Positions 45,284-56,307 of a DNA stretch of 64,000 nucleotides are shown here, one piece after another. Position numbers and translations under genes: made by a program. This DNA comes from Clarkia xantiana subsp. parviflora. Its lineage: Eukaryota; Streptophyta; Magnoliopsida; Myrtales; Onagraceae. The notes beneath the pieces were generated by a model, which was not told where the DNA came from, did not search any database, and saw nothing but the letters and a program-made list of their open reading frames with translations. How positions within the stretch are numbered: position 1 is the first letter of the stretch; each line of letters starts with the position of its first letter. The stretch spans positions 15,934,001-15,998,000 of the forward strand of contig JAPTYO010000017.1 in NCBI GenBank assembly GCA_036873135.1, written 5' to 3'.

Positions 45284-45980
45284 TGTTGGATCACGGTGGA
45301 ACTCCGGTACGGATCTTGACGGCAATCCTAGCTCCTTTGCTCCACGCAATCCTGCAAGAGGGGATAGACCGGGCGGTGACCCAGAATCCCTCTCCGATGC
45401 TTAAATGAGTACTTCGTCTGACTGGCAAGTAACAGATATCAAAGTGTATTCAACTCAACGTAAGTGAACTGAGGTGACCTCCTGCCCTTTTATAGGCAAA
45501 GAGATGCCTCAGGTACCTAGCGAACCGTTAGGGGTGGTTAGCCCGTATCCCGCATATCTCGTGCGTGATCTCGCGTATCTTAGCCATGCCCCGCGTATCT
45601 CGGCCACGCTCCGTGTATCTTAACCACGTTCCGCGTATCCCGGCCACGCCCCGCATATCTTGGCTTTATCCTCTGATAACGAGTCCCGACTCCCGTCGGG
45701 GACTCCAGAGTTATCTCGTTGTGTCACCGCTCAGGGCCCCTCGTCATCGTGACAGGGCCAATCATTCTCAGGGATTCATCATCGGGGCCTACTTAAAGGC
45801 TTTTCATCGGGAGCTTCCAGCTCCACTGTCGGGACCGACTCTGTCGGGACCTTGCTTCGTCGGGACTCCCTTCATCGGGACCCTCCTCCTAGGTCATCTT
45901 GACCCTTACTCTGGGCCTGGTGGGCCTGTTTGCCGTTTCCTCGCCGTTAAAGGGCCTGACGGCTGTAGTCGGACCCATCA
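45284..45980 (-). repeat. 3' LTR of element C
   Basis: Plus view TGTTGGATCACGG to GGACCCATCA, followed by TTTGCCCCCAAGA (45981-45993), the inverted polypurine tract. It holds an inverted TATA box at 45487-45495. Confidence 0.95.
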
Positions 45981-45993
45981 TTTGCCCCCAAGA

Positions 45994-46534
45994 CATGAGG
46001 GACTTTTAGTTCGTCGTGTCTTCCAACTCCCGATTTTCCAATACTAGAGTCGGGGATCTGTTCCCTGGTTCAGTTACTTAATTTATCAGACTTCTCCTCT
46101 ACGTTTCCTCAGGGTTTTGTAGATAACTGCTATATCCCAAAGGTCTCTTCGGTTTTCTAGTTCATTAAATGCAGCAGATAATGGAGTGACGTTTTCGACC
46201 CACGTGCCTGATTTTTCGCGCCTGTCCTTTTCTGAAAAGTGTTTTTCAGGCCGTTTCATCATTGCGCCCGTTGTCCTTCTGCACGTTTCATCTCAACGGT
46301 CCAGATTAAGACTCTTCGACTTCGACGACTCGGATCGAAGTGTCCTTTCAACCGTCTTCTTCGACTATAAAACCCTAGCCACAGTCATAATTTAACTTTT
46401 ACCGTCTTCGAATTCTCAAAAGCTCTCTGCGATTCCTCTGCAATTCCAAGCTCTGTGATTTCGAAGGTCTTTGGAGTCTCTCCGATCATCTTTCCGGCGA
46501 CATCTTGTTCATCTCCTTCAACCTCTACTTCATT
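45994..46534 (+). promoter_or_regulatory. Promoter region of the antisense gene of element C
   Basis: TATA box CTATAAAAC at 46365-46373, about 160 bp before the ATG. Upstream (46283-46310) is CATCTCAACGGTCCAGATTA, shared with the region before the miniature gene of element B. It lies between the 3' LTR and the gene, so transcription would run opposite to gag-pol and independently of the LTR promoter. Activity is not shown. Confidence 0.55.
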
Positions 46535-49221
46535 ATGTCTGGTAAGGAAACCCTCTTCGTTGCTTGTTCGTCTTTTTCTTTCTAATTTTTCCTAGAGTCC
46601 CACTGTATTTTCTTGCCCTGGTTGCTTTTCAGACAGCTATTCCAGCTCCGAGGGGAGAAAACCCTTTAAATTTGACTATGCTCCAAATGAGATTTCCACT
46701 ACTTCTTATGATGCAGCTCTCCGAGAGGGTTGCATCACCATCACCTGGGAACCTCGTTTCCCGTATCCTCGACATCGTCCCTCGAGTGACCTTGAGGTTA
46801 CTCGTCCCCAGAAAGGGGAGGTATTTGTCTCTACGGGACAAATATCAGCGGGGATCAGGTTCCCCTTTTGTGGTAGCCTGGTCGAGCTGTGCCACCATTG
46901 CAGAACACACCCCACTACCTTCTCTCCTCATGCCATCCGTATCTGGAACGCCTTTCAAGTCCTCTGTCTTCGACAGAAATGGGTCTACAGCCTCCAACTC
47001 TTCCGGACCTTCTATGGGCTGAAATGCAACGTGGCGGGGGTTTGCGCCTTCTACCCTCGGATGCCCAAGTGGAGTAAGCAGCAGCTTGCCCGGCACGGTT
47101 GGACCAGTGACACCTGGAAGGTTGTCAAGGGTCGGGGACTCTTGATCGATACAGGGTCCGACAACAGTAGCTGGAAGAAGAGCTACTTCTTCATCCAACA
47201 TTTTTCTATTCCTTGGCCTCGGTGGGAGGTGGCAGCAGATCCTCCGCCTGCTTTCCATACTTATGCCGATGAGGACTTCGAGACTCTCCAACTAATCCAG
47301 CTTTATCGTTGGGGGGAGTCTTACACTCCTCTCAATGCTAACTCTCTGGTGGAGCGGGACCTGGTGCAGGCCGGGGTCCGACTCCTCAGTATTGTCTCTG
47401 GGGGTCAGCTCTTCGACGGCCCTTCCAACGTGGTCTCTTGGGTAACCTTCTAACTTTTCTTTGTTTATTGTTTGCAGCCAAGAAGGTATCTGTGCTGACC
47501 GATCTATTCCTTAAGCAGGGGGAGACTGATGCTGTCCGCCCCTCGCGGAAGAGGAAGTCTGCCAAGAAGGCTGCTGCCAGGTCGGGGTCTCCTTCAGCGG
47601 AGCAGCCCAAGCGGACGAGGGTGGATCTGGACCAGCTCTTTGATGTCCAGAATGCTGAAGAAGGTAAACAACTCCGACTTGCTATTAAATCGTATAAAAG
47701 GATGGTCCCGTCGGACTTGATTTCCTCGACCAAGAAAGGCCGCATTGCTGATGTCAAAAGAATCCTTCGAGGCGAAACTCCCCGAGTCTTGAAGGCAGGC
47801 TACTATCATTACCGCGGGAAGGATCAATACGTCTCCCGACGTATCATTTGGTGTAAGAATCCTGATGAACTTCCTGACTACCTTTCTGAAGCTCTTCATC
47901 CTCCAGGTGCAGGTCGCTCGGGAGCTTCCTCGGGTACTGCAGCTTCCGCAGATGCACCGCCTCCAGCGGGGGTGCCTTCCTCAGCTGGAGAGAAGGCACC
48001 ATCTGGCGAACAGTTTCGTCAGGTGGAGACTCTGGACTCCTCCGAGGAGACTGGCGGGGCTGACCCCCCTCAACAGCGTCGGAAGGCGGGGCAATCCCCC
48101 TTGAAACCAACCCCTCAGGGGCCGCCTCCCTCGTCTTCTCCGCAGCAGCGGGAGCTCTCGCCTATCCACGACTTCTCTCCCTCCCCTGTTCGGGCCGAGA
48201 CGGAGACGTGCCCTTCTCTTCCTCATCCTATCTCTCCCCTTGCTCTCGATGGGGACTTCTACAGGCCTTTCAACTCTTCACTGGCGAATGCCCCCTGGAC
48301 TCCTATCCAGACGCTCCAGGGAGTCCCGCTCACGCAAGGAGAACAGGACCAAGAGCTGGCTCTGCATCTGCTGGCGGGTTCCATCCTGCCTTCTATGCGG
48401 CATCCGATTTACCTTAATCGGACGCATATGCAGCGGGATGTCAGGGAGATGGCTGTGCGCCGCATAGAGGTGAAACTTCGCTTCTCTATCTTGATGATAA
48501 ATCGGGTCGTTTGTCCTTCTAACATTTTTCCTTTTGATTGCAGGAGCTCGGGGACTACAACCGCCTCATCGGGTACGTCATTGCCTATGATGAGGCCCGG
48601 GAGCGGGACCGAGGAGTCCGCGAGCAGCTTCAGGCGGATCTCAAGGCCTCCCAGTCTTCGCGGGGAACGCTTGCCAAAGAGCTGGCTGTCCTCAATGAGA
48701 AGATTCGGGACCTTCAGCGGCAGATCGCGGACTTCGAGGGGCTCTTGAGGCAAGAGCAGCAGGAGCGGGGGGCCGTTGTGGACCGGCTGACCCAGGAGAA
48801 GAAGGCTGCCGAGGACCAACTGGTCCTTGAGAAGAAGGCTTTGGAGGAGCTGATCGCGGGATTCCCTGCGCAACTGGCCGAAGCGGAGGCCAAAGGTCGG
48901 GAGGACTATCGGAGATCGGAGGGCTTCCAAGCCGATGCCATGAAGTTCTTTGGCGCGGAGGTGGAGAACACTCTCTTCAACGCCGTTGAGGAGCTCCACC
49001 TGGAGTACGGGGACGCCATCAACTTCGACAAGTCTCCTTCCCTCGCTCCCTTTGCGAAGAAGTATTTTGCTCTTCCCGAGGAGAGTGATGGGGGGATTAC
49101 CCCCGTAATTGTCGAAGACGCCTCTGAGCTTCCAAGTGCGGACGCCCCGCTGGCCAATCCTCCCGAAGATAATCCTGTGGACCCCTGTGCTACCAATGCT
49201 GCTGACAAGGACCAAGCTTGA
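46535..49221 (+). CDS. Antisense extra gene of element C (spliced; putative gypsy-type transposon domain plus coiled coil)
   Basis: Exon 1 46535-46541 (ATGTCTG), GTAAGG donor, acceptor TTTTCAG; exon 2 from 46633 to about 47441; exon 3 from about 47479 to 48469; exon 4 48544-49221 (acceptor GATTGCAG, stop TGA). Exon 2 carries a domain like the putative gypsy-type transposon family (EVFVSTGQISAGIRFPF..., HAIRIWNAF, WSKQQLARHGW, SYFFIQHF). Exon 3 is Pro/Ser-rich with a basic KRKSAKKAA-type run. Exon 4 is a long coiled coil (EKIRDLQRQIADFEGLL, KKAAEDQLVLEKK) with an acidic end. The phases at the second junction do not agree for the best GT/AG pair, so either another donor is used or there is a small indel. 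Such extra ORFs are known in Tat elements; their role is not known. It converges with pol. Confidence 0.75.
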
Positions 49222-49329
49222 ATGCTTTTATCTTTCAGAGTCCTTGTATTTTCTTCTCTTGTGTCGTCGTCGGGCCTTTGAGCCCTTTATCAATATTAGA
49301 CTCCTTTAATTCCGATCTTTTGTTGTCTT
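49222..49329. other. Spacer between antisense gene and tandem array in element C
   Basis: T-rich, contains AATATTAGACTCC and TTTTGTTGTC. It may hold the 3' end signals of the antisense transcript. No clear AATAAA is seen. Confidence 0.4.
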
Positions 49330-49977
49330 CCGTCTTTCCCGACGATTTAACAACCTGCACCACTTAAGGCGACTTAGCATCGAGTGCATCACTTAAGACG
49401 ACTTAGTTCTTAGCAGTCGAAACTTCGATACTTAAGAATTTCTCATACGTCCTTCCCGACGATTTAATAACTTGCACCACTTAAGGCTATTTAATATCGA
49501 GTGCGTCACTTAAGACGACTTAATCGTTACTTAGGATAAACCTAAAGATCGTGCACCACTTAAGGCGACTTAATCCCACGCATCACTTAAGACGACTTTT
49601 GGATACTTAGAATAAATCTAAGTATTGTGCACCACTTAGGCGACTTTCATCGTGCACCACTGAAGGCGACTTTCATCGTGCACCACTGAAGGCGACTTTC
49701 ATCGTGCACCACTGAACGCGACTTTCATCGTGCACCACTGAAGGCGACTTTCATCGTGCACCACTGAAGGCGACTTAATATCGTGCACCACTGAAGGCGA
49801 CTTTCACACTTAGCATAAATCTAAGGACAACTCTTATTTGGAAGCGACCTCTTTATTTATTGGCATAAGATAGGCTTACATCGAATTAAACGATAAACAG
49901 CATACACCACTTAAGGCGATTTTACATCGGGCACCACTTAAGGCGACTTTATCGGGCACCACTTAAGGCGACTTTCT
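49330..49977 (-). repeat. Tandem array after pol of element C
   Basis: About 22 copies, inverted, of the unit with the core GCACCACTTAAGGCGACTT, including a run of almost identical copies with ACTGAAGGCGACTTTCATCG (about 49650-49800). Inverted repeats ACTTAGAATAAATCTAAGT-type occur at about 49530, 49605 and 49805. It lies between the convergent 3' ends of pol (49978) and the antisense gene (49221). Confidence 0.9.
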
Positions 49978-52836
49978 TCAAGCATGGTGTTTCTTCAAGT
50001 GTTCGCCACTGAAAGAATGCTTTAACGTTCTGCCATCGAGGTCTTCCAACTTGTATGCGTTCGGAGCTGGCATCCCCACGACCTTATAAGGTCCTTCCCA
50101 TTTTGGTGACATCTTGTTGATTCGATCCAAAAGGGTGAACTCGTTGCGACGCCAAACCAGCTCCCCGGCAAAGAATTGTCGGGACTTCACTCGCCGATTG
50201 TAGTATCTGGCCGTCGCTAAGCGCATTCGAGCTTGGACTTCATCGGCTTCCCGCCTTTTCTCTTCGAGTAGGTCCAAGTCCAGACGTCTCACTTCATCGT
50301 TCGTTAGGGGCTCGTAATATCTCATCCGATGGGACGCCACAGCTACCTCCACAGGGGCGACAGCTTCCGTGCCATATACGAGGCCAAACGGAGTCTCCCC
50401 TGTTGATCGTTTGGGTGTCGTTCTAACAGCCCAAAGTACATTTTCCAGTTCGTTCAGCCATTTGCCCTTCAAGGCATAGACCCTCTTCTTCAGGCCATCC
50501 ATCACGATTTTGTTGGCTGACTCCACCTGGCCATTAGTCTGAGCATGGCGTACGGAGGCGGTCCGATGCTCAACGTTCAGTTCTTCCAGATACTCCCTCA
50601 CCTGAGAGCCGTTAAACGGTGGGCCATTGTCGCTGATCACCACCTTAGGAATCCCGTATCTGGACACGATGTGGGTTTGGAGGAACTTGACGATCTGGTT
50701 CCCCGTTGTTCTGGCCAATGCCTTCGCCTCTATCCATTTCGAAAAATAATCGATAGCTACAAGTAAATACTTACATTGTCCTTGTGCTTGTGGAAGAGGT
50801 CCCACCAAGTCGATGCCCCACTGCGCGAAGGGCCAAGCGCTCTTGATGGATGTCAGGTTAGCAGCCGGAGCCACGATACTCGGGGCATACCTCTGGCACG
50901 CGTCGCATGATCGGACCAACGCCGTTGCTTCTTTGTTTATCGTGGGCCAATAGTAGCCTAAGTTCAACACCTTCCTCAAAATGGATCGGGCCCCTTCGTG
51001 ACAAGCCGCGATCCCCTCATGCATTTCCTTCAGGATTCGGTTGGTGTCGGGTTCTGCTACACACTTCAGGTACGGAGTCGAGAACCAGCCCTTCTTGTAC
51101 AGCTGATTGTCCAGCATCACATAATTAGACGCGATCCGACATATCCTGTCTGCTGCTACCTTATCCTCGGGGACTGCCCCCGTAGTCAGATACGCGACTA
51201 TCGGGGTCATCCAAGTGGGCTCCTCCTCCGATTTTGCTTCAGCGGTGCACACCTGCGTGTGGTCGATGTTTGATAAGATCACCTTCTCCAGGAAGTGCAC
51301 CTTCCGACTTTCTTCTAAGGGTGCCCCCAGGGCAAATTTGCTCAAGGCGTCTGCCTCTACGTTCTCCTCCCTCGGAATAGCCTCGATATCAAAGCTTTTG
51401 AAGCTCTCTCTCAGGGCTTGTACCTCTCGCAGATACTTCTTCATTATCGGACTCCTTGCTTCGTATCGCCCTTGAACTTGGTTCACGATTAACGCTGCGT
51501 CGCACTTCACTCTCAAGTGATCGATTCCAGTGCCTTTAGCAATTTTTAGGCCCGTGATAAGAGCTTCATACTCCGCTTCGTTGTTTGTGGCCTTGAATGT
51601 TAAAGCCAAGGCGTATCGGAGAGGTTCACCTTCACCTGGTGGTATCAACAAAAAGCCCGCTCCTGACCCGTCTGAACTCGCGGAGCCGTCCGTGTACATC
51701 TCCCAGGTATTTTCTTTGTTTGGCTGTTCTGATTGCTCTGCCCTCTCTGGTTGTTCTTCTGTCGGGACCTCCATGGTTTCCCCCTCTACAGGGCCCGTTT
51801 CTTCTAGATCGGGGGCTGTAGATTCTGCTATAAAGTCCGCCAATGCCTGGCCCTTGATGGCCGTTCTCGGAGCAAAGTGTATTCGAAACTCACTAAGCTC
51901 GACTGCCCATTTCACTAATCTCCCCGACGCATCCAGTCGGTTTAAAAAATGCTTCAGAGGCTGGTTCGTTAACACAGTAATCTCGTGTGCATGGAAATAA
52001 GGCCTCAGCTTCCGAGCAGTTATAATCAACGCAAAGAGATACTTCTCAACGGCAGGATAATTCAATTCAGACTTGGTAAACGCCTTGCTTACATAATAGA
52101 CGGGGACTTGATTACCCTCGACAACCTTTATTAACACAGAGCTAATGGCAAATTCAGAAACAGCCAAATAAAGGAAGAGCGGCTCGCCTGGAACCGGTTT
52201 TGCCAGCGGCGGGAGTGTGCGAAGGTGCTGCTTTAGTGCTTGGAATGCCTCTTCACATTTGGCGGTCCATTCAAATTTTTTGTTGGCCCTCAGGATTTCA
52301 AAAAACGGCATTGATCGGTCGCTGGCTTTGGACAGGAAGCGGTTCATTGCAGCTAGTCGGCCATTCAGTACTTGCACCTCCCGATGGTTTATCGGAGACT
52401 TCATCTCCTCGATTGCCCTCAGCTTCTCAGGGTTCACTTCAATTCCTCTTTGGCTTACCATGAAGCCCAAAAATTTCCCTGAGTGGACTCCGAAGCCGCA
52501 TTTCGTCGGGTTCAGACGAACTTGATGGAGCCTCATCCGCTCAAATGCCATGGTCAGGTTGTGCACGTGATCCTCGGCTTGTCGGGACTTCACCAGCATA
52601 TCATCCACGTAGGCTTCCATGGTTTCTCCCAGCATATCTCCAAACAGCTTATTCACCATCCGCTGGTAGGTTGCCCCGGCATTGATCAACCCGAAAGGCA
52701 TGACATCGTAGTGATAGATGTCGCTGTCTGCATAGAACGCTGTGTGGGGGGCGTCTTCTTTGGCCATCCTGATCTGGTTGTAGCCTGAATACGCATCCAT
52801 GAAACTTAACAGCTCATGTCCCGATGTAGCATCCAC
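49978..52836 (-). CDS. pol: Element C pol: RT, RNase H, second RNase H, integrase (952 codons open)
   Basis: Open from the RT palm to the end of integrase. RT: FMDAYSGY at ~12-19, YVDD at 76-79. Ordinary RNase H with tether ~200-340. Acidic linker ~341-375. Archaeal-type RNase H with D383 (YTDGS), E near 420-424, D446 and D496. Integrase zinc part H606, H613, C644, C647; catalytic D676, D736 and E772, with 35 residues between the last two; C-terminal domain ending GEHLKKHHA. The start of RT is in the frame at 52844-54892; about five bases are lost at 52840-52860 (between PKDC and PRIDQ), which separates the two. All catalytic residues of this part are present. Confidence 0.95.
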   Translation of the reverse strand: MDATSGHELLSFMDAYSGYNQIRMAKEDAPHTAFYADSDIYHYDVMPFGLINAGATYQRMVNKLFGDMLGETMEAYVDDMLVKSRQAEDHVHNLTMAFERMRLHQVRLNPTKCGFGVHSGKFLGFMVSQRGIEVNPEKLRAIEEMKSPINHREVQVLNGRLAAMNRFLSKASDRSMPFFEILRANKKFEWTAKCEEAFQALKQHLRTLPPLAKPVPGEPLFLYLAVSEFAISSVLIKVVEGNQVPVYYVSKAFTKSELNYPAVEKYLFALIITARKLRPYFHAHEITVLTNQPLKHFLNRLDASGRLVKWAVELSEFRIHFAPRTAIKGQALADFIAESTAPDLEETGPVEGETMEVPTEEQPERAEQSEQPNKENTWEMYTDGSASSDGSGAGFLLIPPGEGEPLRYALALTFKATNNEAEYEALITGLKIAKGTGIDHLRVKCDAALIVNQVQGRYEARSPIMKKYLREVQALRESFKSFDIEAIPREENVEADALSKFALGAPLEESRKVHFLEKVILSNIDHTQVCTAEAKSEEEPTWMTPIVAYLTTGAVPEDKVAADRICRIASNYVMLDNQLYKKGWFSTPYLKCVAEPDTNRILKEMHEGIAACHEGARSILRKVLNLGYYWPTINKEATALVRSCDACQRYAPSIVAPAANLTSIKSAWPFAQWGIDLVGPLPQAQGQCKYLLVAIDYFSKWIEAKALARTTGNQIVKFLQTHIVSRYGIPKVVISDNGPPFNGSQVREYLEELNVEHRTASVRHAQTNGQVESANKIVMDGLKKRVYALKGKWLNELENVLWAVRTTPKRSTGETPFGLVYGTEAVAPVEVAVASHRMRYYEPLTNDEVRRLDLDLLEEKRREADEVQARMRLATARYYNRRVKSRQFFAGELVWRRNEFTLLDRINKMSPKWEGPYKVVGMPAPNAYKLEDLDGRTLKHSFSGEHLKKHHA

Positions 52837-54892
52837 CAGCTGGTCAATCCTCGGGAGTGCAATCCTTTGGACAAGCCTTGTTCAAGTCGCGGAAGTCCAC
52901 GCACATTCGCCACTTCCCGTTAGTCTTCTTCACCAGCACTGGGTTGGCAACCCAAGTCTGGAATCGGAGCTCCTTAATGAAACCAGCATCGAGCAACCTG
53001 CCCACCTCCTGTTGGATCGCGATCTTTTTATCCGTGCCCATCGGACGCCTTTTCTGTGTGATAGGCTTGATCGCGGGGTCTATTTTCAGCTCGTGTACGA
53101 TCACGTCGGGGCTGATTCCTGGCATATCGCTGGGGGACCAGGCAAACAGCTCTTTGAACTCTTTCAGCAACTCCACCAATTTTTGGGCTGTCTCCTCAGT
53201 TAGAGCAGACCCGATTTTCACCTTCCTCTGGGGTCCGTCGATCTCGACTTCTTTCAGATCTTCTACGGGGGCGGGACGGCCAAACTCTTCTCTGGGATCT
53301 GTGTCTGTCTGGAGGACAGTCATGGCCTCTCGCCTCCTCCTCCGGGTGGCATTAACATAGCATTTTCGGGAAGCCACCTGGTCGCCCTTGACCTCTCCGT
53401 CCCCGTGGTCAGTCGGGAACTTCATCTTCTGGTGCACAGTCGAGGCAACCGCCATCAGGGGATTGATGGTGGTTCTCCCAATAATTGCGTTGTAGGTCCC
53501 CGCGGAATCAACCACGACAAACTCCACGTTCCTCCTTTCTGATTTCCACCCGCTACCAAACTCCACTGGTAAGGTGATCACTCCTAGCGGGTAGGAGGTT
53601 GAGCCAGAGAACCCGACCATCGGGAAGTTTGCCTCCTTTAGATCTTTCTTCGTCTTCCCCATAGCTTCCAGCGCGTCCATGAATAGAATGTCGGAGGAGC
53701 TCCCTCTGTCAATTAGAATTCTCTTCATCTCGAACCCGTCTACGTCCAAAGTTACTACTAAGGCATCGTCGTGCGGGGTCTCCACGCCTATGAGGTCTTC
53801 CGACGAGAAGGAGATTACCATCTCTTCTTTCAAAGTCCAAGATCGAGACCTCTTACCTAGCACCACCGCCGTAGGAATCCTAGAGGCGTAAACCTCTCGG
53901 GCGGATGAGGTATCACCTCCAGCAGCAAATCCTCCATGAATCACGTTGATGACTCGTCTTTCTTTGCGAACACCGGATGACTCTGGATCAGTTCTCTTCT
54001 TCTTCGGGGACCGATCGCGGGATCGGGAACGGGACCGCGATCGGGACCGAGAGCGGGACCGGCATCGTTTGTCCCCAACGAACTCCTTGAGCTTTCCCTT
54101 CTGGATTAGCTTTTCAATCTCCTTCTTCAGCTCCCGACAGTGATTGGTGTCGTGGCCATTTGCGCGGTGAAACCGACAATAGCGATCTGTGCGGGAACCC
54201 AGGAATTCTCCATCTTTCTTCGGGGGGTACCTGGAGATACCTTGTCGTTCCATGACTGTCAGCACTTCCGCCATGGAGCAGTTGAGAGGAATGTCAAAAT
54301 CCTCCCGCTTGTCTTTTCTTGAAGAACGTCTGTCGTCCTTCCGACCAGAGCGACCTCGGTCCCGACTGCCCTCAGGTTTGCCCTTTAACTTACGATCGTC
54401 GAAAGGCTTGCTCGCCTGCTTCCCTTTATTCGATTTTGGGGGCTCCAATTCTCCCGCGGCTATCTTTGACTCCTGGACATCGATCTGCCGCTTCACCCTC
54501 TTCTGTAATGCTTCCATATTCCACACAGCTTTCTCAGCCACGCTGTGCATCAGGTCGGAGCCATTGGGGGCTGTCAGGTTCCGAATAAAGGTGCGGATGG
54601 TCTCGCCCTCCGAGATTTCCTCGTCTATCTCTGCTACGCTGGCGATGTACCGCTGGTAATAGTGTGCCAGCGACTCGTCGGGCCTCTGCACCACCTGGGT
54701 TAGGGACCTCACGCTCTTCAACAAACGTCTGCGGCCCTGGTATTGTCGAATGAAGCGGTCGTGCATGTCCGCCCAACAGGTAATGCAGCCTGGGGGCAGG
54801 CTAAAGAACCAGGTCAGGGCACTTTCTCCAAGTGTGTTTGGGAACAGTGTACACACTATATCTTCATTCGGGGCTCTACCCAGATACGCCAT
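52837..54892 (-). CDS. Element C gag core, knuckle, RS tail, protease and RT start (682 codons open)
   Basis: A frame of 682 residues opening inside gag. Gag core ~1-130; knuckle CX2HX4HX4C at 239-252; an uninterrupted RS run at ~277-295 followed by KKKR; protease near 395 in which the expected DGGSS reads DRGSS; RT finger region from ~540 (LVKKTNGKWRMCVDFRDLN). It ends in a short out-of-frame tail after the five-base loss at about 52850. The protease change alters the catalytic loop and probably inactivates it. The ATG at 54892 is internal and not the natural start. Confidence 0.9.
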
Positions 54893-55574
54893 AAGATGCT
54901 TCTGGACATGACGGACTGGATCTCCTTCGCCATCATATTCCTTAATCTCGGGATACCCAGCCCAGGCGGGGCGAGGGTGTCTATTAGTCGGGGAACGAAG
55001 GGATGAGTGGATCGATCCCTCAGCTCCGACACCAGCGGTTTCTGTTCTCCCATACAGATGTTCACGATCTTTACCACCTGGTCGGGAGTGATGGGACCAT
55101 TCAGGGGAATGGTCCTGTGTTGTACTGGTCCTGGCCCGTCAACCACGAACCTCTCCGGCTGACTAGTTGCCCTGCCTCTGTCTTGGCCTTGGGGCGGGGC
55201 TTCCTGCGCGTTCCGACCCTCTGTTGGTAGGGTTGCTTCCTCCAGCGGGGGCATCTTCTCCTGCCTCCTCGCAGCCTCTCTTCGGTCCAAGAGAGCCTCT
55301 ACAGCCGCCAGAAACATGGGCATGGCCTCTGCCACGGCCCTCGTCAAATCTGCAGCTGGGGGAGCCTCCTGCCCCTGTTATCCTGGTGTTGAGGGGCAAC
55401 ATCTTCGGGATGCGATCCATTGTGCCCCCCTGTCTGGGAGAGCTCAGCCGGGGGATGGTTCTGGTTTTCCCCTTGTTCTGGTACTGAATTTAGGTTCGTT
55501 GCAGCGGGGTGACAGGAACCACCGGATTGTCCTCTTCTGTTCTTGCCAGCCGCCATCGATCGAGTAGAAGGCAT
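54893..55574 (-). pseudogene. gag: Element C gag, N-terminal part with two one-base losses
   Basis: ATG at 55572-55574. Readable in three steps: MPSTRSMAAGK... to about 55367, where one base is missing in AGGGGCAGG compared with D; then TRAVAEAMPMFLAAVEALLDRR... to GLGIP near 54955, where a second base is missing; then the long frame below 54892. Apart from these the sequence matches the gag of B and D. Confidence 0.9.
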
Positions 55575-55591
55575 ATCAGCTTTTTGTTTGA

Positions 55592-55609
55592 TTCCCACAG
55601 ACGGCGCCA
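55592..55609 (-). other. Primer binding site of element C
   Basis: TGGCGCCGTCTGTGGGAA on the minus strand, one base inside the 5' LTR. Confidence 0.85.
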
Positions 55610-55610
55610 A

Positions 55611-56307
55611 TGTTGGATCACGGTGGAACTCCGGTACGGATCTTGACGGCAATCCTAGCTCCTTTGCTCCACGCAATCCTGCAAGAGGGGATAGACCGGG
55701 CGGTGACCCAGAATCCCTCTCCGATGCTTAAATGAGTACTTCGTCTGACTGGCAAGTAACAGATATCAAAGTGTATTCAACTCAACGTAAGTGATCTGAG
55801 GTGACCTCCTGCCCTTTTATAGGCAAAGAGATGCCTCAGGTACCTGGCGAACCGTTAGGGGTGGTTAGCCCGTATCCCGCATATCTCGTGCGTGATCTCG
55901 TGTATCTTAGCCATGCCCCGCATATCTCGGCCACGCTCCATGTATCTTAACCACGTTCCGCGTATCCCGGCCACGCCCCGCATATCTTGGCTTTATCCTC
56001 TGATAACGAGTCCCGACTCCCGTCGGGGACTCCAGAGTTATCTCGTTGTGTCACCGCTCGGGGCCCCTCGTCATCGTGACAGGGCCAATCATTCTCAGGG
56101 ATTCATCATCGGGGCCTACTTAAAGGCTTCTCATCGGGAGCTTCCATCTCCACTGTCGGGACCGACTCTGTCGGGACCTTGCTTCGTCGGGACTCCCTTC
56201 ATCGGGACCCTCCTCCTAGGTCATCTTGACCCTTACTCTGGGCCTGGTGGGCCTGTTTGCCGTTTCCTCGCCGTTAAAGGGCCTGACGGCTGTAGTCGGA
56301 CCCATCA
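55611..56307 (-). repeat. 5' LTR of element C
   Basis: 697 bp, same length as 45284-45980. Inverted TATA box at 55814-55822 and the GC-rich 20-bp array at 55885-55993. Confidence 0.95.

Larger units (their letters stand above)
45284..56307 (-). mobile_element. Element C: nearly intact Tat-type (Retand-like) LTR retrotransposon nested in D
   Basis: Minus-strand order: 5' LTR (56307-55611), primer site, gag, protease, RT, RNases H, integrase (55574-49978), tandem array, antisense extra gene on the plus strand, polypurine tract (45993-45981), 3' LTR (45980-45284). Both LTRs are 697 bp and differ at about eight positions by eye, fewer than those of its host D. Visible lesions are three small indels, plus a changed protease site. 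Confidence 0.95.

Noticed and set aside
48406..49215. 268-codon minus-strand frame overlapping the antisense gene of C
   Set aside because: Mirror of the coiled-coil exon; codon pattern and splice sites support the plus strand.
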